Source: Massilia sp. BSC265
GTDB lineage: Bacteria; Pseudomonadota; Gammaproteobacteria; Burkholderiales; Burkholderiaceae_D
DNA length: 64,000 nt
Assembly: GCF_000740675.1 (NCBI RefSeq)
Contig: NZ_JPXI01000031.1
Coordinates: forward strand, 124,001-188,000
Direction: 5' to 3'
Below the pieces are notes generated by a model that was not told where the DNA came from, did no database searches, and saw nothing but the letters and a program-made list of their open reading frames with translations. Positions 35,324 through 44,371 of the stretch are shown here, in pieces. Both the position numbers and the translations under genes were made by a program. Every line of letters begins with the position of its first letter. Within the stretch, counting starts at the first letter, position 1.

Positions 35324-37018
35324 ATGACCGTTTCCCTGCGTGCCACGGCACCTCTCTCGCGCGCCGCGTTCGCCGTCGCCATTTCCCTGACCCTGGCCGG
35401 TTGCGCCAGCATCGCCAGCCGCGAACCGGTGACCATCAACCTGGTCGCCATGAACGACTTCCACGGCAACCTGGAGCCGAGCCGCTTTGTCCCGACCAAT
35501 CCGGACGGCAGCAAGGCCCCCGCCATCCGCGCCGGCGGCGCCGAGGCCGTGGCGGCCGCGCTGCAGGCCTGGCGCAAGGAAGACAAGGACCTGCTGTTCG
35601 TATCGGCGGGCGACCTGGTCGGCGCCAGCCCGGCGATGTCTTCGCTGTGGGCGGACGAGCCGACCATCGAGGCCATGAACATGCTGGACCTGCGCGTGAG
35701 CGCGGTGGGCAACCACGAATTCGACGCCGGCCGCAAGGAGCTGCTGCGCCAGCAGCACGGCGGCTGCGATTCGCCGCGTCCGGCCAAGGCCTGCCAGATG
35801 GCCAAGGACTACCGTGGTGCGAAGTTCACCTACCTGGCCGGCAACGTGGTCGACAAGGCCACCGGCAAGCCTTTCATCCCGGCCTTCAAGATCGAAGAGG
35901 TCAAGGGCATCAAGGTCGGCCTGGTCGGGGTGGTGCTGCAGGACACCCGTTCGGTGGTGATGGCGTCGGGCATCGCCGGCCTGGAATTCGGCGACGAAGC
36001 CGCGGCGATCAACCGCGCCATTCCCGACATGCGGCGCCAGGGCGCGGACGTGATCGTCGCGCTGGTGCACGAGGGCGGCAACACCAAGGATCATCCGACC
36101 CAGCCCGGCTGCACCAACCTGACCGGCCCGATCGTGGGCATCGTCCAGAAGCTCGATCCAAGCATCCGCCTGGTAATCACCGGCCATACCCACCAGAGCT
36201 ACCTGTGCAAGGTCGATGGCCGCACCGTGACCCAGGCTTCGTCCTACGGCCACATGCTGACCCGCATCCGCATGAGCGTGCAGAAGGGCGCAGGCAGCGT
36301 GGGCGACATCCAGGTCGAGAACGTCTTGATGAAGGGCGGCGACTACCCTGCCGACGAGAAGATGGCGGCCTTCATCGCCAAGGTCAAGGAGAGCAGCCGC
36401 GCAGCACTGACCCGCCCGGTGGCGCGCCTGGCGTCGGCGCCGGTGCTGCGCAAGCAGAACGAGGCCGGCGAAGCGCCGCTCGGCAACCTGATCGCGGACG
36501 CCGTGCTGGCCGCCACCCGCAATCTCGGCGCCCAGATCGGCTTCATGAACGAAGGCGGCATCCGCAAGGACCTGGAAGCCGGCGAGGACAACGTGGCTGC
36601 CTTCGGCCAGGTCCAGGCCGTGCTCCCGTTCGGGAACACCCTGGTGGTGATGGACCTGACCGGCGCCCAGATCCGCGCGCTGCTCGAACGCCAGTGGAAC
36701 AAGGACGGGTCGATGGGCTCGATGCTGCAGGTGTCCAATGGTTTCAGCTATACCTGGGACGAGAAGCGCCCGGTGGGCAGCCGTGTGACCGCCATCACCC
36801 TGAACGGCAAGCCGCTGGACGACGCCAAGGCATACCGCATCGTCGCCAACAACTTCCTGGCCGAGGGCGGCGACAATTACCCCGAGTTCGGCAAGGGCAC
36901 CAGGCGCCTCGAGACGGGCCTGCTGGACCTCGACGCCTTCACCGAATACCTGCGCAGCATCGAAGGGCAGGGCGCCTCGCTTGCGCCTGCCGCGCCACGC
37001 ATCGTCAAGGCCCAATGA
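35324..37018 (+). CDS. 5'-nucleotidase lipoprotein (UshA/metallophosphatase family)
   Basis: 564 residues. A lipobox (LTLAGCAS) after an N-terminal hydrophobic stretch marks it as a lipoprotein. The metallophosphatase domain has MNDFHGN, SAGDLVGASP, GNHEFD and GHTHQ; the C-terminal nucleotidase domain has GNLIADAV, NEGGIRKDL and the substrate-binding FNYxxxxxx-like VSNGFSYTWD. It removes the phosphate from 5'-nucleotides outside the inner membrane. The ATG at 35324 gives the lipoprotein signal; a frame start at 35273 adds residues with no signal character. The S1/P1 nuclease gene follows by 26 bp. Confidence 0.95.
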   Translation: MTVSLRATAPLSRAAFAVAISLTLAGCASIASREPVTINLVAMNDFHGNLEPSRFVPTNPDGSKAPAIRAGGAEAVAAALQAWRKEDKDLLFVSAGDLVGASPAMSSLWADEPTIEAMNMLDLRVSAVGNHEFDAGRKELLRQQHGGCDSPRPAKACQMAKDYRGAKFTYLAGNVVDKATGKPFIPAFKIEEVKGIKVGLVGVVLQDTRSVVMASGIAGLEFGDEAAAINRAIPDMRRQGADVIVALVHEGGNTKDHPTQPGCTNLTGPIVGIVQKLDPSIRLVITGHTHQSYLCKVDGRTVTQASSYGHMLTRIRMSVQKGAGSVGDIQVENVLMKGGDYPADEKMAAFIAKVKESSRAALTRPVARLASAPVLRKQNEAGEAPLGNLIADAVLAATRNLGAQIGFMNEGGIRKDLEAGEDNVAAFGQVQAVLPFGNTLVVMDLTGAQIRALLERQWNKDGSMGSMLQVSNGFSYTWDEKRPVGSRVTAITLNGKPLDDAKAYRIVANNFLAEGGDNYPEFGKGTRRLETGLLDLDAFTEYLRSIEGQGASLAPAAPRIVKAQ

Positions 37019-37044
37019 GGCCATCGATTCAACCAAGGATGACC

Positions 37045-38106
37045 ATGAAAAAACTAGCCTGCGTACTCGCGCTGACCAGCGCCTTCGCATCGTTCGACGC
37101 CGCGGCCTGGGGCCGTGACGGCCACAAGGCCATCGGCGCGATTGCCGACAAGCTGCTCAAGGGCACCAGGGCGCAGAAGGAAATCGCCCTGCTGCTGAAG
37201 CCGGGTGAGTCGCTCGAACTGGTTGCCAACTGGGCCGACTGCGTCAAGGGCAGCTTCTGCGGCGAGCAGACCCCGGAAATGATCGAGTACGTCAACGCCA
37301 ACCCGCAGCACGACAAGTACCACTACACCAACGTGCCCTTCCAGCACGACCATTACGACGACCATGGCGTCGGCAGGACGGGCGTCGACATCGTGCAGAC
37401 ACTGCGTTACTGCATCGCCGTCTTGCAAGGCAAAACCGATCCGGAACTGAACCCGCACAAGTTCACGAAGCGCCAGGCGCTGATCCTGCTGGCCCACTTC
37501 GCGGGCGACATCCACCAGCCGCTGCACGTGGGCGCCGCCTATGTCGGCAAGGATGGCAGGTTCGTCGCGCCGAGAACCCAGGAAGAGGTCAACGAAATCG
37601 CGATTTTCGACACGCGCGGCAGCAACAACCTGCTGCTGGACGATGTGCGCCTGGCCGAACTGGCGGCGCGCGCGATTCCGGCAGGCGAGCAGGCAGGAGT
37701 GAAGGAAGGCGTGCCGAAGTCTTTGACCAGGCCTTTCCACTCGTATTGGGACAGCACCACGGTCGACTACGCGTTCCGCCGCCTCCAGACCAAAACCCCT
37801 GAGCAGTTCGCCGACAAGGTCATCAGCGGCAAGGCGCAGCTTCCGCTGATCGAAGGCGATCCGATTACCGTGCCCTATGCGTGGGCCAACCACTCGCTGT
37901 TCGTGGCCAAGGAAGCCTTCAAGGATGTCATTCCGGGCAAGCTGACCCCGCAGACCAGCAAGAAGGGCGAGACTTACTACACCTTTGCACTGGAAGTGCC
38001 GGCCAACTACCCGGTGCCGAGCTCGGAGATCGCCAAGCAGCAGTTGATCAGGGGTGGTTATAACCTGGCGGCGCTGCTACAGGCAATTTATCCGGAAAAG
38101 GGCTGA
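37045..38106 (+). CDS. Secreted S1/P1-type nuclease
   Basis: 353 residues with a signal peptide cut at AAA-W, so the mature protein begins with Trp whose amino group binds zinc in this family. The trinuclear zinc ligands are seen: WGRDGHKAIG, DKYHYTNVP, LAHFAGDIHQPLHVG and YWDSTTVDY. It cleaves single-stranded DNA and RNA to 5'-mononucleotides, the substrate of the 5'-nucleotidase gene just upstream. The ATG at 37045 is spaced 6 nt from AAGG; an in-frame ATG at 37039 abuts that site. Confidence 0.94.
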   Translation: MKKLACVLALTSAFASFDAAAWGRDGHKAIGAIADKLLKGTRAQKEIALLLKPGESLELVANWADCVKGSFCGEQTPEMIEYVNANPQHDKYHYTNVPFQHDHYDDHGVGRTGVDIVQTLRYCIAVLQGKTDPELNPHKFTKRQALILLAHFAGDIHQPLHVGAAYVGKDGRFVAPRTQEEVNEIAIFDTRGSNNLLLDDVRLAELAARAIPAGEQAGVKEGVPKSLTRPFHSYWDSTTVDYAFRRLQTKTPEQFADKVISGKAQLPLIEGDPITVPYAWANHSLFVAKEAFKDVIPGKLTPQTSKKGETYYTFALEVPANYPVPSSEIAKQQLIRGGYNLAALLQAIYPEKG

Positions 38107-38185
38107 TACGCCGCTGCCGGCACCATTGCTCGTCGCAGTCCGGTCTTGGCATAGAATCCGTTCTCCCGGACCTGATTAAAAAGCC

Positions 38186-39046
38186 ATGACCACTCTCATC
38201 AAGGGCGCCTGCGCCGCTTGCCTTATCCTTCCACTGGCTGCCCATGCCCAGACCGATCCCGAGCGCAATCTGCCTCTCTGGGAGATCGGCCTTGGCGGCG
38301 GCGCCCTGTCCACGCCTTCCTACCCGGGATCCGACCAGCGCGAAACGCGGGTGCTGGTCTTCCCGAACATCATCTACCGCGGCCAGGTCCTGCGCGCCGA
38401 CCGTTCCGGCATCAATGCGCGCCTGTTCAGCTCCGACCGGGCCGAGCTCGACGTCGGCTTCGCCGGCGCCCTTCCTTCGGATTCGGACGATGTGGACGAA
38501 CGCGCGGGCATGCCCGACCTCGGCCCGCTGCTCGAATTCGGTCCGCGCCTGAAAGTGCGGCTGGCGGACCTGGAGGGCAACCGCCGCCTGCGCCTCGAGT
38601 TGCCGCTGCGCGCGGTGATCGAGGCGCGCGGTGGGCTGCACGGCCGCGGCTATACCTTCGAGCCGCGCCTGGCCTACGAGATGGCCGGCGAGCGCAGGGT
38701 CTGGACCTTGGAGACGAACCTGTCGGTGGTGCTGGGCGACCGCAGGATCAACCGCCACTTCTACGAGGTGGCGCCGCAGTATGCGACCGCCGCGCGGCCG
38801 GCCTATGTGGCGGACTCCGGCCTGCTCCTGACGCGTCTCGGCCTGTTCGGCTCGCGCCGTCTCAACGAGGATGTACGGGTGTTCGGCTACCTGCGCTTCG
38901 AGAGCTACAAGGGGTCGGCGAACCGTGAGAGCCCGCTGCATGTGAAGGACAGCGGCGTGTCGGGCGGGGTAGGGGTGATGTGGACCTTCAAGCGTTCCGC
39001 AGCGCGGGCGCGCGGGGCGGGAACGGTCGATCCGAGCCTGCAATAA
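38186..39046 (+). CDS. MipA/OmpV-family outer membrane protein
   Basis: 286 residues with a signal peptide (cleavage about AHA-QT). The beta-rich sequence begins WEIGLGGGALSTPSYPGSDQ, the family signature, and includes PNIIYRGQVLRADRSG. OmpV/MipA proteins are outer membrane barrels, some of which scaffold cell-wall enzymes. It ends unusually in a basic tail (RSAARARGAGTVDPSLQ) past the last strand (VMWTFK). It lies 79 bp after the nuclease gene, so perhaps part of the same transcript. Confidence 0.9.
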   Translation: MTTLIKGACAACLILPLAAHAQTDPERNLPLWEIGLGGGALSTPSYPGSDQRETRVLVFPNIIYRGQVLRADRSGINARLFSSDRAELDVGFAGALPSDSDDVDERAGMPDLGPLLEFGPRLKVRLADLEGNRRLRLELPLRAVIEARGGLHGRGYTFEPRLAYEMAGERRVWTLETNLSVVLGDRRINRHFYEVAPQYATAARPAYVADSGLLLTRLGLFGSRRLNEDVRVFGYLRFESYKGSANRESPLHVKDSGVSGGVGVMWTFKRSAARARGAGTVDPSLQ

Positions 39047-39060
39047 TGGTAAACAAGCGG

Positions 39061-39087
39061 AAAATGCCGTGCGGGGCCGCACGGCAT
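39061..39087 (-). terminator. Terminator hairpin of the minus-strand low-complexity gene
   Basis: ATGCCGTGCGG and CCGCACGGCAT form an 11-bp stem with a 2-nt loop. Read on the minus strand it is followed by TTTT. It ends the gene at 39133-39456 and may also stop the plus-strand transcript. Confidence 0.7.
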
Positions 39088-39132
39088 CGCTGAACCCCGG
39101 GCGGCGCAAGGCCGGCCCGGGCGATCGTCGGA

Positions 39133-39456
39133 TTACTTCGACGCGTCCTTGCTGTCCTTGGACTTCTTGTCCTTCTTGGCCTGCTTGGCGTCAGCGTGAT
39201 CGGTCTTGTCGGCTGCAGATGCCGGGGTCGCCGGAGTCGCCGGCGAAGCTGCGGTTGCCGCGGTCGAGCCGGTGCCGCCGGTGGTGGCCGAGGCATCGGT
39301 GGTTGCCGAAGTTTCGGTTGCCGGCGTGGTCGGCGAAGCCGGGGTGGCGGCGGTTGCCGGAGTTGCCGGGGTAGCGGGCGTTGCCGGGGTGGTGGTCTGA
39401 GCGTAGGCCGAGGTAGCGGACAGAGCGACGATCAGGGTAGCAATGGCTTTCTTCAT
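39133..39456 (-). CDS. Small secreted Thr/Ala/Pro-rich low-complexity protein
   Basis: 107 residues. A signal peptide (MKKAIATLIVALSATSAYA, cut before QT) precedes a repetitive tract of TPA and TAA units (about 21-80) and a Lys/Asp-rich tail (KQAKKDKKSKDSKDASK). AAAGGA ribosome binding site. Unstructured, periplasmic or secreted; no enzymatic domain. Similar small proteins are common in Burkholderiales and their role is unknown. The repeat tract could vary in length between strains. Confidence 0.8.
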   Translation of the reverse strand: MKKAIATLIVALSATSAYAQTTTPATPATPATPATAATPASPTTPATETSATTDASATTGGTGSTAATAASPATPATPASAADKTDHADAKQAKKDKKSKDSKDASK

Positions 39457-39619
39457 TGGTTGAATCCTTTCTGGTTCGGGTTCTGGCGTACGGAAGTGTC
39501 ACTGAGTCGTGTCACCTAGACATCTAACGGGGCGCGGATGAGCGCTGTTGACCGGGCTTACAAAGCCTTACGCCAGTCACATTTGCTAACAAGCCGTGCA
39601 ACTAAACGTGGCGAGGAGC

Positions 39620-39651
39620 AAAAAAAATGGCCTGCGAGGAAGCAGGCCATT
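39620..39651 (-). terminator. Rho-independent terminator of the ABC importer operon
   Basis: On the minus strand, AATGGCCTGC-TTCCTC-GCAGGCCATT followed by a run of T. Begins 18 bp after the stop of the last permease gene. Confidence 0.92.
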
Positions 39652-39669
39652 GTTATTGCCCGAATGGGG

Positions 39670-40635
39670 TCAGCGTGATTTGACGAAAGGCTTGCCCAGC
39701 GCCTTCGGCGCCACCGACTTGGCCATCAGGCCAGCCAGCACCACGACGGTCAGCACATACGGAATCATCTGGATCAGCGAACCCGGGATGCGGCCCACCA
39801 CCGGCAGGTCCACGCCCTCGATCTGGATCTGGACCGCGCCGAAGAAGCCGAACATCAGGCAGCCCAGCACCGTGTGCAGCGGACGCCAGTTACCGAACAC
39901 CATCGCGGTCAGCGCCAGGTAGCCTGCGCCGGCGGACATGTCGCGCAGGAAGAAGCCGCTCTGGACGATCGACAGGTAGGCGCCCGAGAAGGAGCACAGC
40001 ACGCCGGCGATCAGCATGGCGGTATAACGGGTCTTCTGTACCGAGACGCCGGCGGCGTCGGCCGCGTGCGGGTTTTCGCCGCAGGCGCGCAGGCGCAGGC
40101 CGAAGCGGCTGTGGTACAGGGTCCAGTGCACCACCGGCAGCAGCAGGAAGGCAAAGTAGACCAGGGCCGAATGGCCGCCGATCACGCTGCCGACCAGCCA
40201 GCCGAGGAAGGGGATGTCGGCCAGGGCCGTGGTGCCCGGCAGGATCACCTCGCCGAGGCGTGCTTCGCCCAGGTCCGGCGTGCGGCCGCCCTGCTGGAAG
40301 AAGTACTGGGCCACCACGAAGGTCAGGCCGCTCATGGCGATGTTGATGGCCATGCCCGCGACCAGCTGGTTGCCCTTCTGGGTGATCGACACGAAGGCCT
40401 GCACCATGGCGAGGGCGCATGATGCCAGGATGCCGGCGGCGATGCCGATCCACGGGTCCTGGTAGGCGTAGGCGACGCCGGCCGATACGAAGGCCGAGGC
40501 GAGGATCTTGCCCTCGAGGCCGAGGTCGATCACGCCGCTGCGCTCGGCGAACAGGCCGGCCATGGCCGCGAAAATCAGGACCGGCGCATTGCGGATCGTC
40601 GAGACGACGATGCTGGCGAGTTGGAAGTCTTCCAT
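39670..40635 (-). CDS. Nucleoside ABC transporter permease (NupQ/YufQ-like)
   Basis: 321 residues, about nine hydrophobic segments. Family features: RSGVIDLGLEGKILASAF, KGNQLVAGMAINI, FGLRLRACGENPHAADAAGV. It is the second inner-membrane permease of a BMP-type ABC importer for nucleosides. It lies 6 bp from the other permease gene and ends the operon before a terminator. Confidence 0.92.
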   Translation of the reverse strand: MEDFQLASIVVSTIRNAPVLIFAAMAGLFAERSGVIDLGLEGKILASAFVSAGVAYAYQDPWIGIAAGILASCALAMVQAFVSITQKGNQLVAGMAINIAMSGLTFVVAQYFFQQGGRTPDLGEARLGEVILPGTTALADIPFLGWLVGSVIGGHSALVYFAFLLLPVVHWTLYHSRFGLRLRACGENPHAADAAGVSVQKTRYTAMLIAGVLCSFSGAYLSIVQSGFFLRDMSAGAGYLALTAMVFGNWRPLHTVLGCLMFGFFGAVQIQIEGVDLPVVGRIPGSLIQMIPYVLTVVVLAGLMAKSVAPKALGKPFVKSR

Positions 40636-40641
40636 GGCTAA

Positions 40642-41736
40642 TTAACCCTTATTTGCCCTATTTTGGGCATTGATCAGTTTGAGGATAGCGGGCGCATACA
40701 GGTTCTCCATGGCGCCGCAGAACAGGATGATCAGTCCCTGGATGAAAATGAAGGTCTCCTGCGGGATGTTCGGCTTTTCCAGCGACAGGTCGAAACCGCC
40801 CTGGATCAGCGCGCCGAACAGGATCGACGACAGGAAGATGCCCACCGGGTGCTGGCGGCCCATCAGGGCGATGGCGATGCCCACGAAGCCGGCGCCGGCC
40901 GGGAAGTTCAGGCTCAGGTAGTGCGTCGAGCCCAGGATCGAGTTCACGGCCGCCAGGCCGGCCAGGGCGCCCGAGATCAGCATCGCAACGATGATCATGC
41001 GGCTGATGCGCACGCCGGCGTAGTGGGCGGCGTGCTGGTTCAGGCCCGTGGCCTGCAGCTTGTAGCCCCACGAGGAGCGCGACATCACGACGCCGTAGAC
41101 CGCCAGCGCGACGATGGCGAAGATGAAGGAGATGTTCAGCGGGGTGTCGCCCAGGGCCGGGAACCAGTTGTACAGGGCCGGCATCCAGGCGGCTTCGCTG
41201 AAGACGCGGCTGGCCGGGTTCTGGTCGCCCTCGGGGATGAGGTACTTCACGATGATGAAGTTCATCAGGCTGGCGGCGATGAAGTTGAACATGATGGTCG
41301 TGACCACCACGTGGCTGCCGCGCTTGGCCTGCAGGTAGCCGGGCAGGAAGGCCCAGCCGGCGCCGAACACGGCGCTGGCAACCATCGCCAGCGGAATCAG
41401 CAACCATGGCGACAGCGAGGCATCAAAAGCGAGCATCGCCAGGGTCAGGCCCAGGCCGCCCAGGTACATCTGGCCTTCGGCGCCGATGTTGAACAGGCCG
41501 GCCTTCATCGCCACCGAGACCGCCAGGCCGGTGAAGACGAAGGTGGAGGCGTAGAACAGGGTGTAGCTCAGGCCTTCGGGGTTGATGACGGCGCTGTTGA
41601 TGAGGATCTGCAGCGATTCCACCGGGCTTTCGCCCAGCAGGTGGATGACGAGTGCCGCCACCAGCAGTGCCGACAGCAGGTTCAGGACTGGCAGGACGAA
41701 GCCCGATGCCCAGCGTGGGAGTTCAGTCGTTTTCAT
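40642..41736 (-). CDS. Nucleoside ABC transporter permease (NupP/YufP-like)
   Basis: 364 residues, about nine hydrophobic segments. Key segments: MKAGLFNIGAEGQMYLGGL, RGSHVVVTTIMFNFI, GYKLQATGLNQHAAHYAGV. It pairs with the permease encoded just downstream to form the membrane channel. The ATP-binding gene ends 13 bp before it. Confidence 0.92.
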   Translation of the reverse strand: MKTTELPRWASGFVLPVLNLLSALLVAALVIHLLGESPVESLQILINSAVINPEGLSYTLFYASTFVFTGLAVSVAMKAGLFNIGAEGQMYLGGLGLTLAMLAFDASLSPWLLIPLAMVASAVFGAGWAFLPGYLQAKRGSHVVVTTIMFNFIAASLMNFIIVKYLIPEGDQNPASRVFSEAAWMPALYNWFPALGDTPLNISFIFAIVALAVYGVVMSRSSWGYKLQATGLNQHAAHYAGVRISRMIIVAMLISGALAGLAAVNSILGSTHYLSLNFPAGAGFVGIAIALMGRQHPVGIFLSSILFGALIQGGFDLSLEKPNIPQETFIFIQGLIILFCGAMENLYAPAILKLINAQNRANKG

Positions 41737-41749
41737 TGGCTTTGTAAGC

Positions 41750-43279
41750 TTAATGCTTGTGCATCCCGCCCATCAGCAGGCCGATGCGGGTCGTATCGAA
41801 TTCGTCGATGTTCAGTTCACCGGTAACACGGCCGCTCGAGACGACCACGATGCGGTCGGCCAGCGCGCGCACCTCTTCCAGCTCGGTCGACACCAGCAGG
41901 ATCGCCACGCCTTCGTCACGCAGGCGCAGCAGCTGGGTGTGGATGCTTTCGATGGTGCCGATGTCGACGCCGCGGGTCGGCTGGCCGACCAGCATCAGCT
42001 TCGGTGCAGCCGACACTTCGCGTGCGATCACGACCTTCTGCTGGTTACCGCCGGAAAGCAAACCGATGCGCAGGTCCGGGTTTTTCGGACGCACGTCGAA
42101 GGCTTCCAGCAGGTGCGCGCAGCGCTTGGCGATGGCGTCGAAATCGAACAGCCCCATCTTGTTCTTGACGCGGTCCTGGTAGCCGAACACGGTGTTCTGC
42201 ATCACCGAGAAATCCTTGATGACGCCGTCGCGCAGGCGGTCTTCCGGCACGTGGCCGATGCCCAGCTCGCGGAAGGTGGCCGGCAGGCCGTCGGCGTTGG
42301 AGCGGCCGGCGTAGGGCAGTTCCTTGCCGAGGAATTCGACGCGGCCGGACGTCGGCAGGCGCATGCCCGACAGGATTTCCATCAGCTCGCTCTGGCCGTT
42401 GCCCGACACGCCGGCAATCGCCACGATCTCGCCGGCACGCACCGTGAGGTCGATGTCGGACAGCAGCTTGACCTTGTTCTTGTCTTCCAGCTGCAGGCCG
42501 CTGACTTGCAGCACCGGCGCGCCCGGATTGAAGGGCTTGCGCGGCAGGTTGCCTTCGATCGGGCGGCCGACCATCATGTTGGCCAGCTGCTCTTTCGACG
42601 TGTCCTTCGTGGCGACGGCGCCGGCTACGCGGCCGGCGCGCATCACCGTCACCTGGTCGGTGATCTCCATGATCTCGCCCAGCTTGTGGGTGATCAGGAT
42701 GATGGTCTTGCCCTGTTCCTTGAACAGGCGCAGGATTTCGAACAGCGAGGCCGTTTCCTGGGCGGTGAGGACGGCGGTCGGCTCGTCCAGGATCAGGATC
42801 TCGGCGCTGCGGTAGATCTGCTTGAGGATCTCGACACGCTGCTGTGCGCCCACCGACAGGTCGTGGATGGTGGCGAGCGGGTCGACGTCGAGGCGGTAGC
42901 GGGCGCAGATTTCGCGCAGCTTGCTTTCCGTTTCCTTGCGCTTGGCAGCCAGCTTGAAACCGCCCTCGGTACCCAGCATGACGTTGTCGAGCACAGTCAT
43001 GTTCTCGACCAGCATGAAGTGCTGGTGGACCATGCCGATGCCCAGGTCGATCGCCTCGAGGGACGAGCGGATCTGGCGCTCCTGGCCGTTGATCACGAGC
43101 TGGCCGCTGTCGGCATGGTAGTAGCCGTACAGGATGCTCATGAGGGTGGACTTGCCCGCGCCATTCTCGCCGATCACGCCGTGGATCGAGCCTTTGGCGA
43201 TCGAGAAGCTGACGTCAGCGTTCGCCTGCACGGCCCCGAAGGCCTTGCTAATGTTGCGAAATTCTACGGCTGGCTGCAT
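41750..43279 (-). CDS. Nucleoside ABC transporter ATP-binding protein (two ABC domains)
   Basis: 509 residues from ATG 43279. The first ABC domain has Walker A GENGAGKST, signature LSVGAQQRVEI and Walker B LILDEPTA. The second has a degenerate Walker A (GVSGNGQSE) and signature LSGGNQQKV, the pattern of sugar/nucleoside-type importers. An in-frame ATG at 43315 adds 12 residues but falls at the foot of the hairpin 43318-43359, and neither start has a strong ribosome binding site. I prefer 43279, which gives the family N-terminus (AVEFRNISKAFG). Confidence 0.9.
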   Translation of the reverse strand: MQPAVEFRNISKAFGAVQANADVSFSIAKGSIHGVIGENGAGKSTLMSILYGYYHADSGQLVINGQERQIRSSLEAIDLGIGMVHQHFMLVENMTVLDNVMLGTEGGFKLAAKRKETESKLREICARYRLDVDPLATIHDLSVGAQQRVEILKQIYRSAEILILDEPTAVLTAQETASLFEILRLFKEQGKTIILITHKLGEIMEITDQVTVMRAGRVAGAVATKDTSKEQLANMMVGRPIEGNLPRKPFNPGAPVLQVSGLQLEDKNKVKLLSDIDLTVRAGEIVAIAGVSGNGQSELMEILSGMRLPTSGRVEFLGKELPYAGRSNADGLPATFRELGIGHVPEDRLRDGVIKDFSVMQNTVFGYQDRVKNKMGLFDFDAIAKRCAHLLEAFDVRPKNPDLRIGLLSGGNQQKVVIAREVSAAPKLMLVGQPTRGVDIGTIESIHTQLLRLRDEGVAILLVSTELEEVRALADRIVVVSSGRVTGELNIDEFDTTRIGLLMGGMHKH

Positions 43280-43317
43280 TGCGATCTGTAATAAGTAAGA
43301 GTGTGCTTCATTCATTC

Positions 43318-43359
43318 AAAAGCGCGCCGGACCGGGATCACCGGCGCGGCGCGCTTTTT
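43318..43359. terminator. Hairpin between the BMP gene and the ABC ATPase gene
   Basis: AAAGCGCGCC and GGCGCGCTTT form a stem of about 10 bp, followed by T on either strand. It lies just after the BMP gene stop and 38 bp before the ATPase start on the minus strand. As both genes are on the minus strand, partial termination here would make more binding protein than transporter, as in many ABC operons. Confidence 0.75.
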
Positions 43360-43375
43360 CATGGGGATGGGTGAA

Positions 43376-44371
43376 TCAGACCGGGCAGCTGCCCGCAGCA
43401 CGGTAGTCGATGACCTTGATCTTGCCGTTGATGATGTCGGTGCGCACGGCGTTCACGCGCTTTTCCATCTCCGGCGAGACGACCTTGCGGTTGTCCTTGT
43501 CCAGGACCCAGTCCACACCGCCTTCCTTCAGGCCCTTGTGGGTGACGCCGGCTTTCCAGGTGCCGTTCTTCTGCGCCATGAAGGAGTCGTAGACGGCGAC
43601 GTCCACGCGCTTGACCATCGAGGTCAGCATGGTGCCCGGGTGCAGGTAGTTCTGGTTCGAGTCGACGCCGATCGCCAGCTTGCCCTTGGTCTTGGCCATC
43701 TGCAGGGCGCCCATGCCGCTGCCGCCGGCCACCGCGAACACCACGTCGGCGCCGCGGTCGAACTGCGCGCGCGCCAGTTCGCCGCCCTTGGCCGGATCGT
43801 TCCAGGCTGCGGCGGTGGTGCCGACCATGTTCTGCATGATCTCGACTTTCGGGAACTGCGCTTTCGCGCCCTGGGTGTAGCCGCAGGCAAAGGCGCGGAT
43901 CAGCGGGATGTCCATGCCGCCGACGAAGCCCAGCTTCTTCGACTTGGAGGCCATGGCGGCAGCGACGCCGACCAGGTAGGAGCCTTCCTCTTCCTTGAAC
44001 ATCACCGAGTTGATGTTGTTACCCTGCGCGATGCTGTCGACCAGCACGAAGCGCACGTTCGGGAATTCCTTGGCGACCTTCTGGACCGCCTGGGTCTGCG
44101 AGAAGCCGATCGCCGCGATCAGGTCGACCTTCTTGCGCGCGAGGCCGCGCATCACCTGCTCGGCCTGGGTATCGCTGTTGGCCTGCACTTCGAGGACCTT
44201 GATGCCGGTCTCCTTCGAGAAGCGCTGCAGGCCTTCGAAGGCCGACTGGTTGAACGATTTGTCGAACTTGCCGCCCGCATCGTAGACCATGCCGAGCTTC
44301 GGTTCAGCCGCGGCCGCGCTGCCGGCGACGCACAGCGCCGCAATGGTCATGGTGAGTTGCTTGAGTTTCAT
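43376..44371 (-). CDS. BMP-family nucleoside-binding periplasmic protein
   Basis: 331 residues with a signal peptide (cleavage about AAA-EP). The BMP family start is plain: PKLGMVYDAGGKFDKSFNQSAF, then IAAIGFSQTQAVQKVAKEFPN, FVGGMDIPLI and GVDSNQNYLHPG. These proteins bind purine nucleosides in Bacillus and Treponema and deliver them to the linked ABC transporter. The ATG at 44371 has a CAGGAG site 10 bases upstream. The three transport genes follow on the same strand. Confidence 0.92.
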   Translation of the reverse strand: MKLKQLTMTIAALCVAGSAAAAEPKLGMVYDAGGKFDKSFNQSAFEGLQRFSKETGIKVLEVQANSDTQAEQVMRGLARKKVDLIAAIGFSQTQAVQKVAKEFPNVRFVLVDSIAQGNNINSVMFKEEEGSYLVGVAAAMASKSKKLGFVGGMDIPLIRAFACGYTQGAKAQFPKVEIMQNMVGTTAAAWNDPAKGGELARAQFDRGADVVFAVAGGSGMGALQMAKTKGKLAIGVDSNQNYLHPGTMLTSMVKRVDVAVYDSFMAQKNGTWKAGVTHKGLKEGGVDWVLDKDNRKVVSPEMEKRVNAVRTDIINGKIKVIDYRAAGSCPV

